From: Subdoligranulum variabile
Lineage (GTDB): Bacteria; Bacillota; Clostridia; Oscillospirales; Ruminococcaceae
NCBI GenBank assembly: GCA_004554775.1
Contig: SFKI01000003.1
Coordinates: 1-64,000 of the forward strand
Direction: 5' to 3'
DNA length: 64,000 nucleotides
Below the pieces are notes generated by a model. The model did no database searches. It was not told the origin of the DNA and was given only the letters and a program-made list of their open reading frames with translations. Made by a program: the position numbers and the translations under genes. This document shows, in pieces, positions 34,081-42,205 of this stretch. The number at the start of each line of letters is the position of its first letter. The stretch's first letter is position 1.

Positions 34081-34644
34081 CCAATCGTTCTCCTCACGGC
34101 CTGAAAACAGCCTGCCCTTATCCGGCAGGCTGCCCGGGCTTTTTAACAATACCATCACGACCTATAAAAATACTGCTGCCATTCTTTGCGGGTTTCCTGT
34201 TTCGTGCGCCGCATTCTGCAAAGAGCACGGCGCAATGTTAGACAGGATAATTTAGATATTTTATCATGATAACGGCAAGATTTCAACATTCTTTCCCTGT
34301 TTTTTATAAAGGTATTCAGCAATTATACAATTGCCAAACTGTTGACAGCCGCGCCTTTGCTTCGCCGGTTTATTGAATTTTATCTTTACCAGAAACCACC
34401 CGTCTTGATTTGCAAAAAGCTGTCCCAACCTTGCCATCAACGGCAAGCATCATCAAATTCTGCTCAAGGAAATACATAAGCACAAAAGAAAAGTTGCATG
34501 GTCTTTTGTGCCTAAAAAAGAGTTATGGCTTATCGTCATATTGCATATATGTTGTTCACAATTTAAGCAACAATATCGACACAATGCTTCGTTTGATGTA
34601 CTCTTATTGGTAACAAAGTCCTATCAGAAAAGGAGACGATTGTA
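34081..34644. other. AT-rich divergent intergenic region
   Basis: No gene is supported in these 564 bp. It must hold the divergent promoters of the lipoprotein/kinase operon and the alcohol dehydrogenase. TTGTT/AACAA half-sites around 34550-34580 could be a regulator site, but no box is convincing. Confidence 0.4.
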
Positions 34645-35751
34645 ATGAAAATTCGCGCGGCTGTCACTTATGATACGGGCGCCCCGTACAAAATCGAGGA
34701 TGTTGAACTTGATGCACCAAAGTTTGGTGAAATTTTGGTGCGCATCACTGCAAGCGGAATTTGCCATACGGACGAAGCTGTGCAGAACCAGTTTATTCCC
34801 ACCCCGCTCCCTGCAGTACTTGGGCATGAAGGTGCCGGTATTGTTGAGGCAGTCGGCCCCGGCGTGACAGAATTCAAGATCGGTGACCGTGTCGGCATTT
34901 CCTTTGGCTTTTGCAACAGTTGCTGCAACTGCCGCAAAGCCCGTCCGTTTGTCTGCAAAAAGCTGAACGCCATCAATTTTGGCGGCATCCAGCCGTACGG
35001 AACAACTCGCCTGCATACATTGGATGGAAAGAAGCTTTCTACCTTCTTCGGGCAGTCCTCCTTTGCAAACTATGCCGTTGTCAATCAGAATCACGCAGTC
35101 AAGGTACCTTATGACGATATGGACCTTGCTTTGGTCGCGCCTATGGGCTGCGGCATCCAGACCGGTGCAGGTGCCGTATTGAATCGTCTGCGCCCGGAAT
35201 TTGGTTCTTCTATTGCTGTTTTTGGCTGCGGCACTGTCGGTATGAGCGCCATTATGGCTGCTAAAATTGCAGGCTGCCAACAGATCATTGCTGTTGGCGG
35301 CAATCCCAAGAGTTTGGAGCTGGCCAAAGAGCTTGGTGCGACGGATACGGTAAACCGCAAAGAGGTCGATGATCTTGTCGCTGCTGTTAAGGCGGTTTCT
35401 CTGTCTGGTGACGGTGTAAACTATTCTATTGATACCACCGGCGTTGGCGCTTGCGTTCGTCAATCCCTTGGATTCCTGGATTTTGATGGCACCTGCGTTG
35501 TGGTCGGTGCTACGGGTGATATTGAATTCAATGTCCAAAATGAGCTGATGGGTGACGGGAAATCTCTGATTGGCGTCATCGAAGGCGATTCTATTCCCAA
35601 AGAATTCCTGCCCAAACTTATGGCGTACTATCGCAACGGGCAATTCCCGTTCGACAAGCTCATCAAATTCTTCCCGTTCGAGCAGATCAATGAGGCACAG
35701 GCGGCATCTGATCGCGGCGAGTGCATTAAGGCTGTACTTCGCATGGAGTGA
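34645..35751 (+). CDS. Zinc-dependent alcohol dehydrogenase (MDR, aryl-alcohol type)
   Basis: This 368-residue medium-chain dehydrogenase oxidises alcohols or reduces aldehydes with NAD(P). Catalytic zinc ligands are in GICHTDE and GHEGAG, and the structural zinc cysteines in FCNSCCNCRKARPFVC. The Rossmann motif is FGCGTVGMSA. The length and the long loop after the structural zinc match class III and benzyl-alcohol-type enzymes. The ATG at 34645 follows AAAGGAG. It stands alone with its own terminator. The specific substrate cannot be told from sequence. Confidence 0.95.
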   Translation: MKIRAAVTYDTGAPYKIEDVELDAPKFGEILVRITASGICHTDEAVQNQFIPTPLPAVLGHEGAGIVEAVGPGVTEFKIGDRVGISFGFCNSCCNCRKARPFVCKKLNAINFGGIQPYGTTRLHTLDGKKLSTFFGQSSFANYAVVNQNHAVKVPYDDMDLALVAPMGCGIQTGAGAVLNRLRPEFGSSIAVFGCGTVGMSAIMAAKIAGCQQIIAVGGNPKSLELAKELGATDTVNRKEVDDLVAAVKAVSLSGDGVNYSIDTTGVGACVRQSLGFLDFDGTCVVVGATGDIEFNVQNELMGDGKSLIGVIEGDSIPKEFLPKLMAYYRNGQFPFDKLIKFFPFEQINEAQAASDRGECIKAVLRME

Positions 35752-35768
35752 TGATTCAATAAGCGCAT

Positions 35769-35810
35769 GCAGGCGGTTTCCACAAGCAGGGAACCGCCTG
35801 CTTGTTTTTT
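35769..35810 (+). terminator. Terminator after the alcohol dehydrogenase
   Basis: GCAGGCGGTTTCC pairs with GGGAACCGCCTGC and is followed by TTGTTTTTT. Confidence 0.9.
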
Positions 35811-35942
35811 GCAAAGCAATATGGACTGGCGGTTGAATACAGGCGGAACTGGTTTCAGGAGAAGTACCCTTATTCTATGTGCCCGCGCGGGGTTGTCAAT
35901 GGGCGAGGCCTGGAGAAAGCCTGCAAGAGCGTACCGCCTTAT
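35811..35942. other. Possible coding remnant next to MITE copy B
   Basis: One frame reads GLAVEYRRNWFQEKYPYSMC, then PRGVVNGRGLEKACKS, without a start codon or binding site, and is cut at the MITE left end. It looks like the remains of a gene interrupted by the repeat; the family is not recognised. Confidence 0.35.
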
Positions 35943-36115
35943 GGCAACACCGCACAATTCCCGCCTAACGGCTTAAGCACCGCTCCGGCGGCTGCGGCAC
36001 AGCATCTGCGTTGCCAAAATGCTCGATAATACACAAAGTATTATCTGCGCTTTTGGCTTAGCATCTGCCGCACCTCGCTCGCCGTATCGGCACCTAGAAT
36101 TATGCGGTATTGCCT
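35943..36115. repeat. MITE-like element, copy B
   Basis: This 173-bp relative of 4937-5069 has 18-bp terminal inverted repeats, GGCAACACCGCACAATTC at the left and a right end that reads GGCAATACCGCATAATTC on the other strand. It carries about 40 extra interior bases compared with copy A, themselves palindromic (GATAATAC...GTATTATC). TTAT lies directly on both sides, a candidate 4-bp target duplication. Confidence 0.75.
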
Positions 36116-36142
36116 TATCATACCGGCAGCCTTGTTTTATAC

Positions 36143-36184
36143 AAAAAAGGAAACGATTGCACAAAGACAGTCGCTTCCCTTTTT
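36143..36184 (-). terminator. Terminator of the FtsX-type exporter operon
   Basis: In minus-strand direction GGGAAGCGACTG pairs with CAATCGTTTCC and is followed by a T-run. It lies 10 bp beyond the lipoprotein stop. Confidence 0.85.
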
Positions 36185-36193
36185 ATTTGGGAT

Positions 36194-37066
36194 TCACTTT
36201 TTGATTTCAGCTGTTTCTACGATGAATTTTACGCTGCCGGTGCTGCCGGCGGGGAGGCCGGAGAAGGTTTGGTAGTTCTTGCCGGCCTGCTGGACGGCTT
36301 TCAAGCGGCGCACTACATTACGCAGGCCGCTGCCAAAGTCGTCTGAAAGGTCGCCGCTGCTCTTGTCGCTGAACTCCTGCACACCATCGTGCAGTTCTTG
36401 CGCGCCGTCGGCCAGGCCCGGCATCACCGTGCCCAGCACTGCCGTCTGGCCGTCCAGCTCCATGACCTTGCCGTTATCGGCTTCGATGTTGGAGAACTTG
36501 TCCCCGTCCAGGATCACCGCCGTGATGGCTGTGAACGGCACGCTGACCGTGTACTCCTGCCCGTCCACCGTGACGGTCTCGCGGGTGTGGTTGGTGTAGT
36601 CAAAGTGAATGCGCACCCGGCCGCTCTGCCCGGCGAGGTCGTCGGGCGCGGTCTCGACGCCGTTCAGATAGTAAGTCACGCGGGTCGTGACCGGCAGGGC
36701 GGCATCGGACTTGCCCTCGTAGGTGATGGCGCTGCCGCTGTTCTGCCAGGTCAGGGCGTTGTCGGCCCCGGTGGTGTATTCCTCGTCACCCTCTTTGTTG
36801 ATGATGTCCCGCAGCGCGGCCACATCCGGAATGGTCACCCCGTCGCGGGCTTTCAGCACGGCTTCGACGGTGGTCTCGGTCACAGTGCCGTCGGCGTTGG
36901 CCTTGGCGTAGACTGTCTCTGATTTATCCACCCCGCCGGGTGTGGTTTTGGGCGCAGTGGTCTGCGCTGCGGTCTCGGTCACTGCGGCGGGGGCGTCTGC
37001 TGTGGCCGCCGTTTCTGCCATGTTTGCCGCCTGCCCGCAGGCCGAAAACAGCAGTGCCGCGGACAA
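36194..37066 (-). CDS. Putative lipoprotein of the exporter operon (start uncertain)
   Basis: The frame gives 290 residues from a TTG at 37066. The region before it reads RKKTIPIL in frame and joins to LLSAALLFSACG, which would complete a lipoprotein signal peptide, but contains no ATG, GTG or TTG before an in-frame stop that overlaps the permease end. Either a rare start such as ATA is used or the start was lost. The mature part has a threonine- and alanine-rich linker and a beta-rich domain (TTRVTYYLNGVETAPDD..., VTVDGQEYTVSVPF). Its C-terminal YQTFSGLP segment is of a type found beside FtsX-like permeases. It follows the permease by 30 bp. Function unknown. Confidence 0.7.
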   Translation of the reverse strand: MSAALLFSACGQAANMAETAATADAPAAVTETAAQTTAPKTTPGGVDKSETVYAKANADGTVTETTVEAVLKARDGVTIPDVAALRDIINKEGDEEYTTGADNALTWQNSGSAITYEGKSDAALPVTTRVTYYLNGVETAPDDLAGQSGRVRIHFDYTNHTRETVTVDGQEYTVSVPFTAITAVILDGDKFSNIEADNGKVMELDGQTAVLGTVMPGLADGAQELHDGVQEFSDKSSGDLSDDFGSGLRNVVRRLKAVQQAGKNYQTFSGLPAGSTGSVKFIVETAEIKK

Positions 37067-37096
37067 AAGTATTGGTATCGTTTTTTTCCTATCCCA

Positions 37097-39424
37097 TCAC
37101 TCCACATTCTTCATCGCTTCGTCCATCGGCACATGCAGGATATGGCGGTATTCCAGCGCCGCCACCACCGCGTAAGCCGCAAGCCCCGCCGCCATCATGC
37201 GCGGATACAAGGTGGGCGAGACCCACATTTCGATCCAGCCGGTCATGCTTTCCAACATGACAGCACGGAAAAGGAACTTCATCAAAAACACCTCGATCGG
37301 CAGGCTGACAGCCAGGCAAAGCACGACCACCACGGTGGTGGACAGCAGATACAGCCGGGCAATCTCGATGCCGCTGTAGCCCAGGATCTTGGTCATCGAG
37401 ATCGACTGCGCGTTTTTCTCAATGATCATCTTACTCAAAAGGTAGACGACCACAAAGAAGATCATGACCGCAAAGCCGTTGACCAGCCCCATCGACGCGC
37501 CCATCGAAACCATCAGCTGGCGGGTAACAGCCGTCAGCGTATCCAGGTTGATGACCGAACCGATGTATTCCTCCTTGATCTCGGTCAGCGGTGCGTCGGA
37601 GAAGTAGCCGCCGTAGTAGCCGCTGCCCAGGTCAAAGGTCTCGTTCAGTTTTTCCCGGGGCATAAAGACGGCCACGGCACCCATGTAGTCATACACGCCG
37701 TCGACGGTAAATGTATAGGTCGTATCTTCGTACTTTTCCCGCAGGGTGATCGTATCCCCTGCGCTCAGTTTGTATTTATCGGCGTAGGCCGAGGACAGGT
37801 AGACGCCGTCCCCCGGCAGCTGCACATAGCGGCTGTCCGGCTCGACACCGTAGAGCAGTACGCTTTCGCTTTTGGCTGCGCCGCCCTCTTCGGGACTCAG
37901 GGTCTGCAAGCTGTAGGCGCTGAATTTTTCGGCGTTGTTTTCCTCGGTCTCGGTCTCCATGCGGAACATCATCATCGAGAGCAGCGCGTTGAGCTTGCGG
38001 TCCTCATCCATGGCGCTGTAGGGGATTTGCAGCATCGTCTGGGTGTTGCTGAGCATGTTGTCCGCGATGGTATCGCTGTAATGGTTGAGTGCGTCGGGCA
38101 GGATCATGCCGAAGCTGAGCAGCAGGTTGGCAAACAGCACACCGACAAACAGCACCACATAGCTGCCGAGGTTTTGCAGAATGACGCGGGTGCGGAACCG
38201 TCCGAAAAACGGCAGCGCCGACGGCAGCGGCAGCGCATGTTTGCGGTTGGAATGGCGACTGAGATCATGCCGCAGAAATTGCAGCGGCGAAATGCGCAGC
38301 GTGCGGGAGAGCACCAGCCAGTTGATGAAGATCATCAGAATGACCGGGATCACCGTCGTCATCCAGAACGCGTCGGCGTTCCAGCGGGTGACGTAGGTGG
38401 GCAGGCTGTAGCTGCCGTAGTACATGCTGACGCAGACGTTTTTGAGCACCGTGTAGCCGAGCACATTGCCCACCGCCGCGCTGGCCAGCGTGACCAGCAC
38501 CGGCATAGCCATGTAATGGCGCACCAGCTCGCCCCGGCTGTAACCGGAAGCGCGCAGCGTGCCGATGACGCCCGCCTCTTTGGCGATAGTATTGGACGTA
38601 GTAACGGCAAATACGAATGCCATAATCGCAATGACGATGTAAAGCAGCACCGCAATCATGGCGCGGTCACTGCCGAGGTCATCGCCCGTAAAGATGATGG
38701 CCTGGTTTTCGTACTCGGGCACAAAAGCCTGCAAGGACGCCGTTTTGTTGACGAGCTTCATAAAGTCCGTCGCAGCGTCCTTTTCGGCACGGTCGTCGGC
38801 CGGGGCGGTATCGTACTGCCAGGCGTAGTTCCAGATCTGCTGCTCCGCCAGGGCGTCAAACTCCTCGGGCGTGACGATAGCAACACCGAATTTGATGGCA
38901 TCAAACATCGTATCCGTATTATCTTTGAACAGGCAGCTGTAGTCCGGCAGGGCCACATAGCCCGTGACGGTCCAGCTTTCGCCGTTTTCATCGGTCAGCG
39001 TATCGCCGACGGCAATGCCGTTGTTCTCGGCATACATGCGGTCAATGCCGATCTCGCCGCGCGCGGCGGGCATCGTACCCTGCATCAAGCAGACGGTGTT
39101 GACCTGCGTGCGGTCGGGGTAGATGCGCAGTGTGCTGCCGTTGGGGATGGCGGCCTCGCGGTAGTGCAGGTCGTACAGCGTCACGCCCGCGCCGGTCAGC
39201 GCCTTGAGCTGGGCGCGGTTGAGCTGCTTTTCCACGCGGAAGTGGCCATCCTCGATGTTGTACTTTTCAAAGCCCTCGTTGTAGGCAGCGATCATGCTGG
39301 ACCCGGCCACGAGGAAGCCCGAGACAAAGCCGATGGTTGCCACCAGCAAAATGGCAATGACGGCGTACTTGCCCATTTCGCCGCGCAGTTCGCGCAGCAT
39401 GCGTTTGTTTAAAGGGTTCTTCAC
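37097..39424 (-). CDS. FtsX/MacB-type ABC transporter permease
   Basis: This 775-residue membrane protein consists of two FtsX-like permease halves, each with a large extracytoplasmic domain after the first helix. N-terminal MKNPLNKRMLRELRGEMGKYAVIAILLV, then four-helix blocks near residues 250-370, 420-450 and at the C-terminus (DAMLS and VNGFAVMIFF regions). Members of this family export peptides, lipids or lipoproteins, or act as mechanotransmitters, with an ATPase partner. The ATPase gene lies 12 bp upstream but carries a stop codon, so the transporter may be inactive in this genome. No frameshift is seen in the permease itself. Confidence 0.93.
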   Translation of the reverse strand: MKNPLNKRMLRELRGEMGKYAVIAILLVATIGFVSGFLVAGSSMIAAYNEGFEKYNIEDGHFRVEKQLNRAQLKALTGAGVTLYDLHYREAAIPNGSTLRIYPDRTQVNTVCLMQGTMPAARGEIGIDRMYAENNGIAVGDTLTDENGESWTVTGYVALPDYSCLFKDNTDTMFDAIKFGVAIVTPEEFDALAEQQIWNYAWQYDTAPADDRAEKDAATDFMKLVNKTASLQAFVPEYENQAIIFTGDDLGSDRAMIAVLLYIVIAIMAFVFAVTTSNTIAKEAGVIGTLRASGYSRGELVRHYMAMPVLVTLASAAVGNVLGYTVLKNVCVSMYYGSYSLPTYVTRWNADAFWMTTVIPVILMIFINWLVLSRTLRISPLQFLRHDLSRHSNRKHALPLPSALPFFGRFRTRVILQNLGSYVVLFVGVLFANLLLSFGMILPDALNHYSDTIADNMLSNTQTMLQIPYSAMDEDRKLNALLSMMMFRMETETEENNAEKFSAYSLQTLSPEEGGAAKSESVLLYGVEPDSRYVQLPGDGVYLSSAYADKYKLSAGDTITLREKYEDTTYTFTVDGVYDYMGAVAVFMPREKLNETFDLGSGYYGGYFSDAPLTEIKEEYIGSVINLDTLTAVTRQLMVSMGASMGLVNGFAVMIFFVVVYLLSKMIIEKNAQSISMTKILGYSGIEIARLYLLSTTVVVVLCLAVSLPIEVFLMKFLFRAVMLESMTGWIEMWVSPTLYPRMMAAGLAAYAVVAALEYRHILHVPMDEAMKNVE

Positions 39425-39436
39425 ACGGAGCCCCCT

Positions 39437-40135
39437 TTACCATTCCAGGTCCTGCGCGGGGACCTTGACCGCATTGGTCTCGTTGCTGCGGATGGCACCG
39501 TCGCGCAGACGCACCACGCGGTCAGCCATCAGGCGGATGGCATCGTTGTGCGTGACCATGATGACGGTGTTGCCGTACTTCTGGTTGACAGTCTCGATGA
39601 GCTTTAAAATTTCCTTGTCGGTCTTGTAGTCCAGCGCGCCGGTCGGCTCATCGCAGAGCAGGATGTCCGGATTTTTGACGATGGCGCGTCCGATCGAGGT
39701 GCGCTGCTGTTGACCGCCCGAAAGCTGGTTGGGCAGCTTGGCGCGGTGTTCCCACAGGCCGAGCAGGCGCAAAAGTTCATCGACATCCAGCGGGCGGCGC
39801 GAGAGGTAGGCGCCGACCTCGATGTTCTCTCGTACGGTCAGGTTGGGGATGAGGTTGTACATCTGGAAAATGTAGCCCAGATGGCGGCGGCGGTACAGGG
39901 TCAGGGCCTTTTCGTTCATGTCGGCCATGCGTTCGCCGTTGATGAGGATGTCGCCGGAATCGGCACAGTCGATGCCGCCCAGGATGTTGAGCAGCGTGGA
40001 CTTGCCCGAGCCGGACGGCCCCAGCAGCACGCAGAACTCGCCTTTTTAAACGGCAAGGTCGATGCCCTTCAGCACTTCAACACGGTTTTCGCCGCTGCCA
40101 AAGGACTTTTTGATTTGATTCAGTTCAAGAAACAC
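39437..40135 (-). pseudogene. ABC transporter ATPase (LolD/MacB type) with in-frame stop
   Basis: From a GTG at 40135 the minus frame reads MFLELNQIKKSFGSGENRVE, then VLKGIDLAV, a TAA at 40046-40048, then KGEFCVLLGPSGSGKS and the rest of a normal ATPase: Walker A, Q-loop, signature LSGGQQQR, Walker B ILLCDEPTGALD and H-loop. The family has a charged residue, commonly Glu, at the stop position, so a single G-to-T change from GAA explains it. A shorter product from an ATG at 40030 would lack the first beta-strands and part of the nucleotide pocket. It is the first gene of the exporter operon, with a strong promoter and operator upstream. A sequencing error cannot be excluded. Confidence 0.85.
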
Positions 40136-40153
40136 AGGGATGCTTCTCTTTTG

Positions 40154-40212
40154 GTTAGTGTATGTTAATTAGCTTACACTAACAGTATAAAACGCGAATC
40201 CCTGTGTGTCAA
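40154..40212 (-). promoter_or_regulatory. Promoter and palindromic operator of the exporter operon
   Basis: On the minus strand TTGACA (40207-40212) and TATACT (40184-40189) have a 17-bp spacer. Immediately downstream of the -10 lies an inverted repeat with arms GTTAGTGTA and TACACTAAC (40154-40183). Such a site, overlapping transcription start, fits repression by a TetR- or MerR-like protein; no such regulator gene is adjacent. Confidence 0.8.
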
Positions 40213-40258
40213 TATTTTCGTAAGTTTTCGGTGGTTTTTGCTGCAGCATTTATTTACA

Positions 40259-40284
40259 AGAAAAGCTCCCCATTGCAGGGAGCC
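40259..40284 (-). terminator. Terminator of the MATE/MarR operon
   Basis: GGCTCCC and GGGGAGC form the stem in minus direction, followed by TTTTCTT, just beyond the MATE stop codon. Confidence 0.85.
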
Positions 40285-40290
40285 ATTGGA

Positions 40291-41634
40291 TCACACGTAA
40301 TGATACCGTTTGCGGTTTTTGGCCAGCAGCACAGCCGAAATGACCAGTGCAGCGGTTTCGGCGAAAACAAGGGCGTACCAGACGCCGTCGATGTCCAGCA
40401 CCAGCGGCAGCACCAGCACCGCAAACACCTGGAACACCAGCGTACGCAAAAACGAGATGGCCGCCGAGATGGCTCCGTTGTTCAGCGCCGTGAAGAACGC
40501 CGATGCAAAAATGTTGAACCCGCACAGCAGGAACGAGAACGCGTACAGCTTCAGCGCGTGTTCGGTCAGCTCCATCAGGCCGGCGTCGTAGCCGACAAAC
40601 ATCCTGGCCAGCGGCGTTGCCAGCAGCTGAGCCGAAGCAAACATCGCTACACCGGCAATCGCCAGCAGGGTCAGGCTCTTGCGGAACAAATTCTTCAGCT
40701 CATCGTGGTTATCGGCGCCGTAATGGTAGCTGACAATGGGCGCACAGCCCTGCGCATAGCCGATGAACACCGCCGCAAAGATGAAGCCCACGTACATCAG
40801 CACGCCGTACGCCGCAACGCCGTCGGCACCGATCAGTTTCATCAACTGCAAGTTGTACAGCGCACTGACCAGCGAAGCCGACAGGTTCGTCATCAGCTCA
40901 CTGGAGCCGTTGGCGCAGGCCTTGCCAAGCGCCTTGGCGCTGAATTTAGGCCGCACAAAGTGCAAAAGGCTCGTATTTTTTCGGTTGGCGAAGTAGAGCA
41001 TCGGCCCGATACCACCCACTAACTGGCTGATAACGGTGGCCGCCGCTGCACCCGCGATGCCGCCGCGCAGCACGCCCACCAGTACAAAGTCCAGCACAAT
41101 ATTGGTGCAGCCCGCCAGCACGGTAAACGCCAGGCCCAGTTTGGGTTTTTCCGCTGTGATGAAGAAGCTCTGGAAAAAGAACTGCATCATGAACGCCGTC
41201 TGGAACACCAGCAAAATACGGCCGTACAGCAGGCAGTTCGGCAGCAGTTCCGGCGTAGCGCCCAGCAGCCTGGCGGCGGGCTCCAGCAAAAACCAGCCGA
41301 TGACCGTGGACACAGTGCCCATCACCATCGTGGATGCCGCCAGCATCGAGAATAGGTTGTTTGCCTGCTTTTTATCGCCGGTGCCCAGTGTCATGGCGAC
41401 CAGCGCGCTGCCGCCGGTGCCGACCATGAAGCCCAGGCAGCCGAACGCCTGCAAGAACGGGTAGATCAGGTTCAGAGCAGAAAACGCCGTTTTACCGGCA
41501 AAATTTGAAATAAAAAAGCCATCCACAACGCTGTACACCGAGGTGAAGATCATCATAATGATGGGCGACGCCACAAAGCGCAGCAGGCGATTGGTGGTAA
41601 AATGGTCGGATAGTTGGATGCGGTCCTTGCTCAT
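40291..41634 (-). CDS. MATE-family multidrug efflux protein
   Basis: This 447-residue 12-helix transporter exports cationic compounds or drugs using an ion gradient. Both MATE halves are visible, beginning LSDHFTTNRLLRFVASPIIMMI and with the second half near KFSAKALGKACANGSSE. The start at 41634 (MSKDRIQL) follows GGAGAATGT; the longer frame to 41925 lies over the MarR gene and is rejected. It is 17 bp after the marR stop, so regulator and pump share a transcript whose promoter is covered by a palindrome. The local repressor probably controls it. Confidence 0.93.
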   Translation of the reverse strand: MSKDRIQLSDHFTTNRLLRFVASPIIMMIFTSVYSVVDGFFISNFAGKTAFSALNLIYPFLQAFGCLGFMVGTGGSALVAMTLGTGDKKQANNLFSMLAASTMVMGTVSTVIGWFLLEPAARLLGATPELLPNCLLYGRILLVFQTAFMMQFFFQSFFITAEKPKLGLAFTVLAGCTNIVLDFVLVGVLRGGIAGAAAATVISQLVGGIGPMLYFANRKNTSLLHFVRPKFSAKALGKACANGSSELMTNLSASLVSALYNLQLMKLIGADGVAAYGVLMYVGFIFAAVFIGYAQGCAPIVSYHYGADNHDELKNLFRKSLTLLAIAGVAMFASAQLLATPLARMFVGYDAGLMELTEHALKLYAFSFLLCGFNIFASAFFTALNNGAISAAISFLRTLVFQVFAVLVLPLVLDIDGVWYALVFAETAALVISAVLLAKNRKRYHYV

Positions 41635-41651
41635 ACATTCTCCGTTTTGTT

Positions 41652-42113
41652 TTATGTTTCCAGTTGGGTAAATTCGGCGCGCAAAAGCTGCAGGTATTCT
41701 GCGCCAAGGGCCAGGTTCTGGCGGGCGCGTTCCAGCCCCATGCGCCGTATGGCATTTTCCTCGGCCCGGATGACCTGCGCCACGGTCTTTTCGGCCAGGG
41801 TGCGGCCCGCTTCGGTCAGGCTCAACAGTTTGCCGTGCTTGCAGCCGGGTGCGGGGGTCAGCTTCACCAGCCCCTGCTCCACCATGCCGCGCACAGCCGA
41901 GTTCAGCGTCTGCTTGGGCAGGCACCAGCCTGCACTCATCTGGGCTTGCGTCTGGGGCTTATCATCGCTGTACAGCGAGTAGAGTACCCAAAACACTGTA
42001 TCGGACAGGCCAAACTGCGCCGCTGTGACGTGGTACAAGAGGTTTGTCTCGTTATACCGTCTGTTTTCCTGTTCCAGCAGAGCCTTGGGGGATAAATCGT
42101 TCGTGTTTTCCAA
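41652..42113 (-). CDS. MarR-family transcriptional regulator
   Basis: This 153-residue winged-helix protein has the recognition region QTQAQMSAGWCLPKQTLNSAV, then GCKHGKLLSLTEAGR, the DxR-like wing turn of MarR proteins. Members bind palindromes as dimers and release them on binding small phenolic or other ligands. Directly upstream a perfect 15-bp inverted repeat overlies the promoter, so autoregulation and control of the MATE gene downstream are likely. Confidence 0.92.
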   Translation of the reverse strand: MENTNDLSPKALLEQENRRYNETNLLYHVTAAQFGLSDTVFWVLYSLYSDDKPQTQAQMSAGWCLPKQTLNSAVRGMVEQGLVKLTPAPGCKHGKLLSLTEAGRTLAEKTVAQVIRAEENAIRRMGLERARQNLALGAEYLQLLRAEFTQLET

Positions 42114-42139
42114 GCGGGTTGCTCCTTATGAAAAAATAA

Positions 42140-42189
42140 ATCCGAAATCGGACTTTTAATATTATAGTCCGATTTCGGATATTTGTCAA
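42140..42189 (-). promoter_or_regulatory. Promoter with perfect inverted repeat (MarR operator)
   Basis: TTGACA (42184-42189) and TATAAT (42161-42166) have a 17-bp spacer on the minus strand. ATCCGAAATCGGACT at 42140-42154 and its exact reverse complement at 42166-42180 flank the -10; each arm is itself a near-palindrome (TCCGAAATCGGA). One arm fills the spacer, so binding would shut the promoter. Confidence 0.88.
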
Positions 42190-42205
42190 GTCTGGCTTTC
42201 CCGCC

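Noticed and set aside
37133..39412. 759-residue plus-strand frame opposite the FtsX-type permease
   Set aside because: It is His/Gln/Arg-rich antisense sequence produced by high third-position GC in the real gene; no domain or ribosome site.
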